Shown here one piece after another: positions 1 through 9,421 of a DNA stretch of 64,000 nucleotides. The notes beneath the pieces were generated by a model that was not told the DNA's origin, did no database searches, and saw nothing but the letters and a program-made list of their open reading frames with translations. Source of the stretch: Psychrilyobacter atlanticus DSM 19335 (GTDB lineage Bacteria > Fusobacteriota > Fusobacteriia > Fusobacteriales > Fusobacteriaceae). The first letter of the stretch is position 1, and the number at the start of each line of letters is the position of its first letter. The translations under genes and the position numbers were made by a program. Location: contig NZ_KE384547.1 of NCBI RefSeq assembly GCF_000426625.1, positions 728,986 to 792,985 on the forward strand, given 5' to 3'.

Positions 1-531
1 ATATTAAAGGATGCAGGATTTGAAGTTATCCTGCATATGCCTATGGAAGGGTCCAATGACATTTTGAATAGAAGGACTGTGGGACTTATAAAACCATCTA
101 TGACTGAAAAAGAAATCTATGATAAATTTGATGGTGCAATAGAGAATCTAGGAGCAGTGAAGGGATTTAATAATCATATGGGATCTAGGTTTACAAATGA
201 CCCGGAAAAAATGAGATCACTTTTGTCATATGTAAAGAAGAAAGAGATGTTTTTTATAGATTCTAATACCAACAGCAAGAGAGAGGGGTATAAGATAGCT
301 AAGGAATTGGATATTCCTACTTACTATACATCTTATTTTATAGATAATTCCCATAAGAAGGAAGACATTATGGAAGCTATAAAGGTATCTGTAAGATTAG
401 CAGTGGAAAGAGATAAAGTATTAGTGATTGGTCACTATAGAAAGGAAACGGCAGAAGCTATATATGAAATGTTGGATTATATAGAAGATGAAGGTGTAGA
501 ATTAGTGTCGATCAGTGAAGTATTAGAATAA
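1..531 (+). CDS. Divergent polysaccharide deacetylase (YibQ-like), 5' partial
   Basis: The reading frame is open from base 1, so the gene starts upstream of the window; 176 codons are visible. Just inside the window is the motif ILHMPMEG, then NNHMGSRFT and a late VLVIGHYRKET segment. This His/Met-Pro-Met pattern is typical of the divergent polysaccharide deacetylase family (YibQ, formerly DUF610), a NodB-fold group usually found in the periplasm. The start of the catalytic domain and any signal peptide lie outside the window. It is followed after 30 bases by a drug/metabolite exporter in the same direction and may be cotranscribed with it. The fold assignment is good; the substrate is unknown. 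Confidence 0.85.
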   Translation: MLKDAGFEVILHMPMEGSNDILNRRTVGLIKPSMTEKEIYDKFDGAIENLGAVKGFNNHMGSRFTNDPEKMRSLLSYVKKKEMFFIDSNTNSKREGYKIAKELDIPTYYTSYFIDNSHKKEDIMEAIKVSVRLAVERDKVLVIGHYRKETAEAIYEMLDYIEDEGVELVSISEVLE

Positions 532-561
532 AAAAGGTAACGAAAGGAATTTGGAGGAGAG

Positions 562-1449
562 ATGAAAAAGAGAGAGAGTAGTGTAAAGGGTTATACCATG
601 GTGTTTGCTTCTACAATGTTTTTTTATATAATGACTTTATTTGTAAAGTTGATAACAAAGGATGGTAGGATACCCAGCACAGAGGTAACATTTTTTAGAT
701 TTTTAATCGGATTTATAATGGTAAATATCGGTCTTATGAAAACAGGATATAAAATTAAAATGGTAAATAAAAAAGCGGTATTGGGTAGAGGTTTTTTTAC
801 AGCCTTAGCAATATTATTATTTTTCATGGTGATAGAATATTCTACTACAACCAAGGCAAACATATATAATTTGACATACCCTATATTTGTCACGATATTT
901 GGACCTCTTTTATTAAAAGATGAAAGGTGGACAGTAAAAAACATTATAGGAGTAGGCATAGCTTTTGTAGGAATATTCCTGATATCCGGATTGGCTCTGG
1001 GAGTTGTCAGCTGGGTAGATGGATTGGGATTATTTATGGGATTTGTAGCAGCAATTGGGATAATAGCCCTAAGAAAAGCTCGGATAACAGATAGTTCTAG
1101 TACGATTTTATTTTACCTGATGAGTATAGGGATGATTATGACCTTGATTCCATTTGGACATCAATTTAAGGTGCCGACTTCTAGAGAAGGGATGCTTTTA
1201 TTGGGAATGGGAGTATTTTCATACCTAGGACAATATACTGTAACCAATGGATTTAAATATGTGAAAGCATTGGAGGGTAGTTTGATATCTTCTAGTAGAA
1301 TATTTGTAGCTGCCATATGTGGAATCTTATTTTTAGGAGAACCATTCAGTACTGCTATAGTTGGCGGAGGAAGTCTGATATTTATAGGAATAGTATTGGT
1401 TAGTGTAAAGGGAAAAGAGAAAAAACAGTTAAAAATAAAAAAATTATAA
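562..1449 (+). CDS. DMT superfamily transporter (EamA family)
   Basis: A 295-residue, very hydrophobic protein with about ten predicted membrane segments arranged as two EamA repeats, the usual length and layout of drug/metabolite transporters. Near residue 95 is the sequence TTTKANIYNLTYPIF and near 230 VKALEGSLISSSRIF, the paired helices that mark EamA halves. The start follows a clear GGAGG ribosome site (552-556). The C terminus is Lys-rich and cytoplasmic. It probably exports a small metabolite through the inner membrane; the substrate cannot be read from the sequence. It may share a transcript with the upstream deacetylase. Confidence 0.85.
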   Translation: MKKRESSVKGYTMVFASTMFFYIMTLFVKLITKDGRIPSTEVTFFRFLIGFIMVNIGLMKTGYKIKMVNKKAVLGRGFFTALAILLFFMVIEYSTTTKANIYNLTYPIFVTIFGPLLLKDERWTVKNIIGVGIAFVGIFLISGLALGVVSWVDGLGLFMGFVAAIGIIALRKARITDSSSTILFYLMSIGMIMTLIPFGHQFKVPTSREGMLLLGMGVFSYLGQYTVTNGFKYVKALEGSLISSSRIFVAAICGILFLGEPFSTAIVGGGSLIFIGIVLVSVKGKEKKQLKIKKL

Positions 1450-1491
1450 TTGAAGTGTGTACTGTTAGTTAAGAATAGAAATTAAAGTCAA

Positions 1492-1653
1492 GTTCTAAGG
1501 GTTCCGCCCTTAACTGGGTTCATTTCTCAGCTTGATCTGAGAAACGGAACCAAAGAGGATCAAGAAGATTTATAAAGGTCTTAATGAGTAAGTCACAATC
1601 GTTATTGTAGAAACAGTACTGCTGAAGTGGAACGACTATAAACTTCGGTTTTG
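1492..1653 (+). repeat. Type C dispersed hairpin repeat, best-preserved copy
   Basis: The head hairpin is TAAGGG-ttccg-CCCTTA (1496-1512). The second hairpin has arms GGTTC/GAACC (1517-1521/1547-1551) and TTTCTCAG/CTGAGAAA (1523-1530/1537-1544). A tail with 'acaatcgttattgt' and 'gaagt...acttc' hairpins follows. A nearly identical copy lies at 38941-39097. Confidence 0.85.
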
Positions 1654-1824
1654 AAAATCTAAATATCTAGGATAACATCTAGAAAAAGAAATTAAGTTTA
1701 AAAGGAAAATCAGATTCCTATGATAGAGCAGGATTTTTTTAATTAGTGTAAATTGATGGCAAAAAAAGAGTGTGACATTTTTCTTAGTGTGCTCTCTAGA
1801 TTTTCCTTTGTGAGCTTAGTGTAA

Positions 1825-2040
1825 GTTCTAAGGGTGTCACCCTTAACGGACTCTATTTACTTTTTATCTGAAAAAGAAATAGAGGAAAGAAAAGCAGAAA
1901 TTTTGAAAATGGCTTTTAAGTAGAATATAGAATAGCTGCGAGCTTTTGAGCTACAGTCCTCACTTCGTTGTGGAACTTAATTTGTATATCGCTCTTGGTA
2001 GGTAAGCATTGTAAAAGTGATATCGCCTTCAAAATTAAAA
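1825..2040 (+). repeat. Type B dispersed hairpin repeat
   Basis: The head hairpin is TAAGGGT-gtc-ACCCTTA (1829-1845). The second hairpin has arms CTCTATTT (1851-1858) and AAATAGAG (1877-1884). The 3' module contains 'gcgagcttttgagctacag' and 'cgccttcaaaatt'. The only other copy is at 42838-43050, where the second-hairpin arms are GTTCATTT/AAATGAAC, so both arms have changed together. Confidence 0.85.
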
Positions 2041-2436
2041 AATGCAAATCATTAGTACTTTGGTTTCTCTGGTATGAGAGAGACCATAAGAAGGAAGAGT
2101 TAGAATAAGTACATATTATAGAAACAGTACTGCTGAAGTGGAACGACTATAAACTTCAGTTTTAAACAAAGAAATAAAGAAAAGACATAGAACGCGGATG
2201 CTACTGCATACACGGACATAAGCTATGATGGTCGCAGATGATTGTTTTTGGTTAAAACCAGGAAAAAGATATTTTAGATCTGTGTAGATTAAAGTTTTTC
2301 AGTGTATCTCGGCAGAGATTCGCGTTCAATAGATTTTAATATTTTCTTAGTTTTATAATTTAAGAAAAAAAAGGATTTATGAAAGGGTAATTCGGGGATT
2401 GCCCTTACTTATTATTTTGTGTAGCGTATATAGGGG

Positions 2437-3744
2437 ATGAGGATAATTTTATATAATTTGATACGAACAATATTATATCTTCCTTTGGGGATAGGAATGA
2501 TATTTTCCAATAAATTAAGAAAATTTGTAAAAAAAAGAATATTTCAAAAAATAGATATAGAAGAGAAGAAAGATACCATATGGATCCATTGTGCATCTGT
2601 AGGAGAAGTTAATCTAGCGGAACCTATAATAAATAAATTTTTAGATGAAACACAGGAAAAAATCATTTTGACTATGATGACAGATACCGGAATGGAAACA
2701 GCGAGAAAAAAATATGTAAATGAAACCAGGGTAGATCTTTTATTTTTTCCTTTAGATGATTATTTTTGTATAAAGAAAATTTTGAAAAGGGTAGTTTTAA
2801 AAAAATTAGTGATCATAGAGACGGAGATATGGCCGAACTTAATCCTCTTATGTTCTAAAAAATCAGAGGTAGTTTTGATAAATGGAAGGATATCAGATAG
2901 GAGTATAGGTTCATATACAAAAATAAAATCTTTACTGAGAGGGATATTTTTTCAGATAGATACATTTATCATGCAGACTGAACAGGACAAAGAGAGGATA
3001 ATATCTCTGGGAGCTCCTAAGGCTAGAGTTTTTAACTATGGAAATCTAAAGTTTAATATTGAACTGCCGGAATATGAAAAAAAAGAATTGGATGATTTAA
3101 GGGAAAAAATAAATGAAAAAGGTAAAAAAATACTGGTAGCGGGAAGTACAAGGGATAATGAGGAGGAATATTTATTAGAAGTTTTTGATAAATTGGATGA
3201 CTATCTTTTGATCTTAGTACCTAGACATATAGAGAGAACGGAAGATATATGCCAGAGGTTGCTGGAAAAATATAATTATCAAAGGTGGACGGATATTTAT
3301 AAAAAAGAAGGCAGTGAAGGTGTAGAGGGAATTCAAGAATTCTCTAAAAGAGATACAGATATAATAATTGTAGATAAGATAGGTGAACTGCGTAAATTAT
3401 ATGCCATTGCAGATATAGCATATGTGGGAGGAACCATGGTAGATGTAGGAGGACATAGTCTGCTAGAACCATTATTTTACAGAAAGCCGCCTATTTTTGG
3501 ATCTTTTATCCAAAATGTGAGAAGTATTGCAAAGGAAGTAGTGGCTAGAAAGATAGGTACCCAGGTAGAGGATGTAGAAGGTCTTTATCAGGCTGTTAAG
3601 AACTATGAATTAGAAAATAAAAACCTTAGAGATAATGATGAAAGAGAGAATAAAGTTGGTATAGAAAATAGGATAGATAAGTTTTTTGAAGAGAACAGTC
3701 ATGTAGTGGATTTGACTTTTGAAAAGATAATGGATGATGAATAG
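2437..3744 (+). CDS. waaA: 3-deoxy-D-manno-octulosonic acid (Kdo) transferase
   Basis: A 435-residue GT30-family protein that transfers Kdo from CMP-Kdo to lipid A precursor at the inner membrane. Family features are an N-terminal hydrophobic anchor, WIHCASVGEV near residue 50 with the conserved acceptor-site Glu, ETEIWPN near 128, LINGRIS, and the C-terminal donor-site block GGHSLLEP followed by PIFGSFIQN. Length matches the family. This shows that the organism makes LPS. The start is uncertain: GGGG lies directly against the ATG at 2437, and no better-spaced ATG is seen. The gene stands alone between two repeat-filled regions. Confidence 0.95.
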   Translation: MRIILYNLIRTILYLPLGIGMIFSNKLRKFVKKRIFQKIDIEEKKDTIWIHCASVGEVNLAEPIINKFLDETQEKIILTMMTDTGMETARKKYVNETRVDLLFFPLDDYFCIKKILKRVVLKKLVIIETEIWPNLILLCSKKSEVVLINGRISDRSIGSYTKIKSLLRGIFFQIDTFIMQTEQDKERIISLGAPKARVFNYGNLKFNIELPEYEKKELDDLREKINEKGKKILVAGSTRDNEEEYLLEVFDKLDDYLLILVPRHIERTEDICQRLLEKYNYQRWTDIYKKEGSEGVEGIQEFSKRDTDIIIVDKIGELRKLYAIADIAYVGGTMVDVGGHSLLEPLFYRKPPIFGSFIQNVRSIAKEVVARKIGTQVEDVEGLYQAVKNYELENKNLRDNDERENKVGIENRIDKFFEENSHVVDLTFEKIMDDE

Positions 3745-4440
3745 TTATAAATTTCGGGATTTAAAGTTATATATTATTAATATGTGTTATTTCTTTCCCA
3801 CTATAGAGGGGGAGAGTGCCGAAGGCGAGAGAGGGTAAACAGGTTCTACCCGCAAGGGGCATCACCAAAATATCTATTGCTTATTCCATAAGCTGAGAAT
3901 TTTGAGATAAAGGTTCCATCTTTAATACGAGTTCATGATAAAAAGACTATTTCACTCCTGAAGGAGCGAGGTACTTTGGATGTCGCGAGTATTTTATTTA
4001 TTCTAATAATATTAGAATAAAATAAAAATGCGAGCAAGAAATAAGTATCCAAGAAGGGTTTAACTCCTCCTTTTTATGGAGATTTCATGAGTATCAAAAT
4101 TAATTCTAACTTTAGAATAAATTTTAAATATGAATCTCAAAACAGAGAAACCGAAGCTATAACCATCTTGTCTTTGCATTGTAATACACGATTGTTGTTG
4201 TAGAAACAGTATTGCTGAAGCTCAACGACTATAAACTTCACTTAAAACCAAGAAAAAAGATAAAAACTTTGGACACGGAGAATAACTCTGTGGAACTCTT
4301 ATCTCACCTCAGAGAATCTCTGCGTTGAAATAATTTCTTTTAATTCGTGTAATTCGTGACAGGTTTCAAAATGTTGTAGAGGTAATTCATGAATTACCCG
4401 TACGATAAAGTATTCATTAGAGATATCTGTGGGGAAAATT
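3745..4440 (+). repeat. Repeat-filled intergenic region with nested insertions
   Basis: Contents: a GC-rich palindromic repeat 'agagggggagagtgccgaag...' (about 3797-3840, also seen at 12229, 13980, 48283 and 49528), a 'tacccgcaaggggcatcacc' unit (from 3848), and a broken type C head (about 3905-3930). A 50-base AT-rich palindrome (about 3983-4033) sits inside the type C sequence. A 'tccttttta...gagaaacc' hairpin (about 4066-4155) has a second AT-rich palindrome (about 4087-4133) in its loop. A type C tail follows (about 4195-4245). A 'ggacacggag' arm fragment lies near 4271. No gene is seen. Confidence 0.75.
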
Positions 4441-4468
4441 ATTTTTACCTTAGTTTTAAAGAGTGATA

Positions 4469-4497
4469 TTGACAGAATATGGAAATTTTAGTATACT
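4469..4497 (+). promoter_or_regulatory. Sigma-70 type promoter for trmB
   Basis: TTGACA (4469-4474), 17-base spacer, TATACT (4492-4497): near-consensus elements with optimal spacing about 110 bases before the trmB start. Confidence 0.8.
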
Positions 4498-4603
4498 GAA
4501 ATGTACTGAAAATGACAGAAACAAAAATACTAAAAAATAAGTAAAAAAACATATATATAACATAGAGATAATCAAAGAATTGTTGATAAAAAATGGAGGC
4601 AAG

Positions 4604-5320
4604 ATGTCAAATATAAAAAATGATAACAATGTAGGAGATATGTGGAAACACTTTTTCAACTACGAAAGAAAACATTATAATCCATATATGGTGAAGCTGG
4701 CAGAGCATCCAAATCATATTATGTATGATAAGGAAGTTATGGATTCTTATAAAGGTAAATGGAATGAATTTTTTAAAAATGAACATCCTATTTATTTAGA
4801 GATTGGTTCTGGAAGCGGAATGTTTGCAAATGATATGTGTGTAAGATATCCAGAGAGAAACCATATGGCTTTGGAGATAAGATTTAAAAGACTGGTTCTT
4901 TCAGCTAGAAGATCTGAAAAATTAGGATTAGATAACTTATTATTTATAAAAAGACGTGGAGAAGAGATCACTAACTTTATAGGTCATGAAGAGATGGCAG
5001 GATTGTACATCAACTTCCCAGACCCTTGGGAAGGAAGAGAAAAAAATAGAATTCTTCAACCAAAGTTATTTGCATTATTGGATCAAATCTTAGCGAAAGA
5101 TGGAAGGTTATTCTTTAAGACTGACCATGATAAATACTATGCAGATGTATTAGAATTTATGCCGGAAGTAGAAGGGTATGAAGTGGTATATCATACTGCT
5201 GACCTGCATAACAGTCCATTAGCAGATGAAAATATTATGACTGAATTCGAGAGTCTATTTACATATAAACATCAAAAGAATATCAATTATATAGAGATAA
5301 AGAAATTAGGTAAAAAATAA
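4604..5320 (+). CDS. trmB: tRNA (guanine(46)-N7)-methyltransferase
   Basis: A Rossmann-fold, SAM-dependent methyltransferase of 238 residues that forms m7G46 in tRNA. Seen in the sequence are the SAM-binding motif YLEIGSGSGMFAND and the family motif NFPDPW; the usual basic run after PDPW is replaced by EGREKNR. The C-terminal block ESLFTYKHQKNINYIEIKK fits the end of the family. The ATG at 4604 is chosen because GGAGG lies at 4595-4599. An in-frame TTG at 4580 would add eight residues but has no ribosome site. It is driven by the promoter at 4469. Confidence 0.93.
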   Translation: MSNIKNDNNVGDMWKHFFNYERKHYNPYMVKLAEHPNHIMYDKEVMDSYKGKWNEFFKNEHPIYLEIGSGSGMFANDMCVRYPERNHMALEIRFKRLVLSARRSEKLGLDNLLFIKRRGEEITNFIGHEEMAGLYINFPDPWEGREKNRILQPKLFALLDQILAKDGRLFFKTDHDKYYADVLEFMPEVEGYEVVYHTADLHNSPLADENIMTEFESLFTYKHQKNINYIEIKKLGKK

Positions 5321-6741
<1,421 letters not shown>

Positions 6742-6749
6742 TTTATTTA

Positions 6750-6779
6750 GGAGGTAGCAAAAGCTGCCTTCTTTTTTTA
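6750..6779 (+). terminator. Intrinsic terminator after purA
   Basis: Stem AGGTAGC/GCTGCCT (6752-6758/6763-6769, one G-U pair) with an AAAA loop, followed by a T run. Confidence 0.85.
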
Positions 6780-7141
6780 TTATCTAGGAAATTATACCTG
6801 GAAGGATGTCGGCAAAATATGAATAATTTATTCTGTAAACATAGAATTTTACGATAAAATAAATAAAATATTATAAAGATCTAGGTTGTGCTTGTCTGGA
6901 TGCAACGTCACGTTGCTTTTTTATTTTAAAAATAAAGAGAATAAGGAATTTATCTATATTTTTAAGGTTCATATTTTGGTGGAAATAAGAAATAATTAAA
7001 CTAGACTAAAATAATACTTAAACAAAAAACAAAGGTATGTTAAAATTAATATCTGAGACTATGTAGGGTTATTATGTTTTTTATTTTTATTTTGAAAAAA
7101 ATATTAGAATGAAGAAAATAAAGGTGTTTTAGGAGGTGTGA
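6780..7141 (+). other. Intergenic region with a possible small RNA ending in a terminator
   Basis: GCAACG-tca-CGTTGC (6902-6916) followed by six T makes a second good intrinsic terminator, 160 bases past purA and not attached to any gene. A TATAAA-like -10 lies at about 6871-6876, so a very short transcript (about 45 bases) could end here. The rest (6923-7141) is AT-rich leader sequence of the next gene; nothing else is seen. Confidence 0.35.
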
Positions 7142-7603
7142 ATGAAGAAAATAATATTGGTAATATTTTTACTGTTGGTTAATTTTATCTATAGCCAAGA
7201 GAGGTCGGTGCCGATAGAAAAAACAACGGAAAAAAATGGAATAACTTATGTGATTGATGAAGACAGACCATTTACAGGGATAGTGAGAGATTCCGATAAA
7301 CTGAGTCCGTTGGATAAAAATATTGATTGTAAGGGTCAAAAGCACACCAGAGAATGGATTCATTGTTACAAAAATGGCAGGTTAGATAATTTTTCTGTCA
7401 CCTATTATACTGATGGAAAAAAGTGGGCCAGGGGAAATTATAAGGGGAAAAAAGGGGAAACAATTGTTTATTTTAATAATGGAAAAATAAGTGAAAAAAT
7501 AAATTATACAGGCCATAAATTAGACGGGAAATGGATTACTTATTCTTCAGAAGGAAAAGTGCTGAAAATAGTTAACTACAAAAATGGTCGGCGTATAAAT
7601 TAA
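7142..7603 (+). CDS. Secreted MORN-repeat (YwqK-like) protein
   Basis: A 153-residue protein with an N-terminal signal peptide (MKKIILVIFLLLVNFIYS) and repeated [Y]-x-[N/D]-G-K units such as YTDGKKWARGNYKGKKG, YFNNGKISEKINYTG and YSSEGKVLKIVNYKNG. This is the pattern of MORN-variant proteins annotated as YwqK family. The repeats probably form a surface or periplasmic beta scaffold; no enzyme motif is seen. A GGAGGTG ribosome site precedes the ATG. Only seven bases separate its stop from the c-di-GMP riboswitch, so it may be transcribed with the kinase gene behind the switch, or the switch may have its own promoter inside the end of this gene (TTAACT-16-TATAAA, 7572-7599). Confidence 0.75.
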   Translation: MKKIILVIFLLLVNFIYSQERSVPIEKTTEKNGITYVIDEDRPFTGIVRDSDKLSPLDKNIDCKGQKHTREWIHCYKNGRLDNFSVTYYTDGKKWARGNYKGKKGETIVYFNNGKISEKINYTGHKLDGKWITYSSEGKVLKIVNYKNGRRIN

Positions 7604-7610
7604 TATATAA

Positions 7611-7677
7611 TTGGCAAAATAGGAGAAATCCTATGACGCAAAGCTATAGGGCCTTTAAAATGGCAGCCAGTTGCAGA
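7611..7677 (+). ncRNA. Cyclic di-GMP-I (GEMM) riboswitch aptamer
   Basis: The conserved class I core is complete. The 5' P1 strand GGCAAA is at 7613-7618. The P2 stem ATAGGA/TCCTAT with a GAAA tetraloop is at 7619-7634. The invariant linker GACGCAAAGC is at 7635-7644. The P3 side holds AGGGCC (7648-7653) and ATGGCAGCCAG (7660-7670). The 3' P1 strand TTGC is at 7671-7674. The GNRA tetraloop and its receptor arrangement match the family. It senses the second messenger c-di-GMP and lies before a BY-kinase gene. Confidence 0.95.
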
Positions 7678-7703
7678 TCTTTTTTTGATCTGTATTTTTT
7701 TTG
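7672..7703 (+). terminator. Expression-platform terminator of the c-di-GMP riboswitch
   Basis: Stem TGCAGATC/GATCTGTA (7672-7679/7687-7694) with a T7 loop and a following T-rich tract. Its 5' base shares TGC (7672-7674) with the 3' strand of aptamer P1. Ligand-stabilised P1 and full terminator formation therefore compete, which points to an ON switch (inference). Confidence 0.75.
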
Positions 7704-7724
7704 ATTTTTTATAAAGGGGGAATA

Positions 7725-8417
7725 ATGCCAAAATTAAATATTTTTTTTAAAAAAGATTCTGATAATTATCTATTGGAATCCTTTAGGATTCTCAGAAGTA
7801 ATATGCATTTTTTAGAAAAAAAAGAAAATAAAGTAATCATATTTACAAGTACTATACCCAATGAGGGGAAGACTACTATATCTGCTAATTATGCAATGTC
7901 AGAAGCTGTGACAGGAAAAAATGTTATTTTAGTAAACTGCGATATAAGAAGGTTTAGACCTTTTAGCGGATTAAAGATGGAGATCGCTCATGGAATAGAG
8001 AGTGTTCTTTTAGGGAGAAAAAAAATAAATGATGTGGTTATAAAAGATTTCGAAGAAAATCTGGATCTTTTGCCCTCTAAGCATTTAAATGGAGGGATAA
8101 CTGAATTATTTTTAGGAGACAGGATTAAGGAGTTATTGGAAGGCCTAAGGAAAAGATATGATCTGGTAGTGCTAGATACACCTCCCCTTACTATAGCTAC
8201 AGATGCAGCCATACTTTCAGAATATGCAGACGGAGTTGTCTATGTATGCGGGTATAATATGGTGAAAAAGGAAAAAATGCTTCGTGCAAAAAAAATATTG
8301 GAACGAGCTAGAGCTAAAATATATGGGGTAGTAATAAATAAAATAGATGAAAAAACTTATGTAAATGAATATGGATATGATGAATATAAATATTATAGTA
8401 GCTATATTAAAAAATAA
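7725..8417 (+). CDS. BY-kinase (CpsD/CapB-like) under c-di-GMP riboswitch
   Basis: A 230-residue cytoplasmic bacterial tyrosine kinase homologue that would normally regulate polysaccharide polymerisation with a Wzz-type membrane partner. It has Walker A (TIPNEGKTT near residue 52), Walker B (VVLDTPP) and a C-terminal tail with seven Tyr, the usual autophosphorylation cluster. In Walker A' it reads ILVNCDIRRF, where the paralogue at 9421 has LLVDCDIRRP: the first catalytic Asp is Asn. Activity may therefore be weak or absent. The ATG at 7725 is chosen for its AAAGGGGG site (7713-7720). The gene stands alone between the riboswitch and its own terminator. Confidence 0.9.
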   Translation: MPKLNIFFKKDSDNYLLESFRILRSNMHFLEKKENKVIIFTSTIPNEGKTTISANYAMSEAVTGKNVILVNCDIRRFRPFSGLKMEIAHGIESVLLGRKKINDVVIKDFEENLDLLPSKHLNGGITELFLGDRIKELLEGLRKRYDLVVLDTPPLTIATDAAILSEYADGVVYVCGYNMVKKEKMLRAKKILERARAKIYGVVINKIDEKTYVNEYGYDEYKYYSSYIKK

Positions 8418-8433
8418 GGTGTTAAAAATATTT

Positions 8434-8462
8434 AGGAGGTGGAAAGAGCACCTCCTTTTTTT
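8434..8462 (+). terminator. Intrinsic terminator after riboswitch-controlled kinase
   Basis: Stem GGAGGTG/CACCTCC (8435-8441/8449-8455), 7-base loop, then seven T. It separates this kinase from the downstream Wzz operon. The following 8463-8667 is extremely AT-rich with no gene. Confidence 0.9.
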
Positions 8463-8680
8463 AGTTACTTTTTATATTGTTTTTTATTAAAATAGTTTTA
8501 AATGGTTAATAAACAGGACTTTTATTTGGTTTTTTTAAGACTTTTAATATTGATTTTAATTTTTTTAGTAAAAAAAATTAAAAAACAAACAAAAAAATAT
8601 ATTATTTATGGTAGAATAATCGTTGAAATATAAAAAAATTAAAAATATAAAAAGAATAGAAAAAATTAGGAGGAAAGAGA

Positions 8681-9421
8681 TTGAAGAGAAAAAAAAGAGA
8701 AGAAGACTTGAGGTATGAATGGGAAGATGAAGATGACGATGAAATAGAACTGATGGATCTGGTTTTCATCCTTATCAGAAGCTGGAAACTTATTGTGATG
8801 AGTGCACTGCCGGTAATTGTCTTAGGAGCTGTATTTGCCATGACAAGGCCAGATATATATAGGGCAGAAGCTACTCTTATGGTATCTAGCGGTCAGATCT
8901 ATTCGGTAAATAACTTAGATAATGCTGAAATCTCTAAGAATCAGAAGTTAGTATCATCCTATACAGAGATAGCCAAGAGTAAGAGTATTATGAGAAATGT
9001 TATCAGAAAATTAGATCTGGATATGGAGCCGGAAGAGATAGCTAAGTTATTGAAGGTAACTCCTATAGATGACACAGAATTTATTAAGCTGAGTTATACG
9101 GATAAAAATGCCCAAAGGGCTGCCCTTTTAACCAATGAGGTGGCAGGAGAATTTATTTTAAAGATAAAAAAAGTAATGAGTTTTGAAAATTTAAAAATTG
9201 TTGAGAAAGCATCGGTACCAGACAAGGCTCTACCTAAAAAAAGAGCTCTTATCCTAGCAGTTTCACTGGTATTAGGAGTTATGGTAGGGGTTTTCATAGC
9301 ATTTATGCTGGAATTTTTACACAGTAAATTAAGAAAACCCGAGGACATAGAAAAAATAATGGGATGTTCAGTTTTAGCTAATATACCGGATTTTAATATT
9401 GAAAAGACAGGAGAGAAATAA
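8681..9421 (+). CDS. Wzz/YveK-type chain-length determinant, kinase activator
   Basis: A 246-residue inner-membrane protein with one membrane segment near residue 34-52 (WKLIVMSALPVIVLGAVFAM), a periplasmic Wzz domain, and a second segment near 188-210 followed by a cytoplasmic tail. The Pro-rich signature before TM2 appears as VPDKALPKKR. Such proteins set polymer length and activate the partner BY-kinase, here encoded by the next gene. The N terminus is unusually acidic (EWEDEDDDEIEL). The start is TTG at 8681, supported by AGGAGG at 8668-8673. Its stop overlaps the next ATG by one base, so translation is coupled. Confidence 0.9.
   Translation: MKRKKREEDLRYEWEDEDDDEIELMDLVFILIRSWKLIVMSALPVIVLGAVFAMTRPDIYRAEATLMVSSGQIYSVNNLDNAEISKNQKLVSSYTEIAKSKSIMRNVIRKLDLDMEPEEIAKLLKVTPIDDTEFIKLSYTDKNAQRAALLTNEVAGEFILKIKKVMSFENLKIVEKASVPDKALPKKRALILAVSLVLGVMVGVFIAFMLEFLHSKLRKPEDIEKIMGCSVLANIPDFNIEKTGEK

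Larger units (their letters stand above)
1450..2436 (+). repeat. Repeat-filled intergenic region
   Basis: No credible gene. The region holds, in order, one type C hairpin repeat (1492-1653), a type B repeat (1825-2040), a detached tail of type C (about 2115-2165, the 'actgctgaag...aacgactataaacttc' part) and a unit with inverted ends from about 2188 ('agaacgcggatg') to 2335 ('gattcgcgttcaat'). Short links between them read like fragments of other units found across the window, for example 'gtgtaaattgatggcaaaa' at 1746. Confidence 0.8.
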
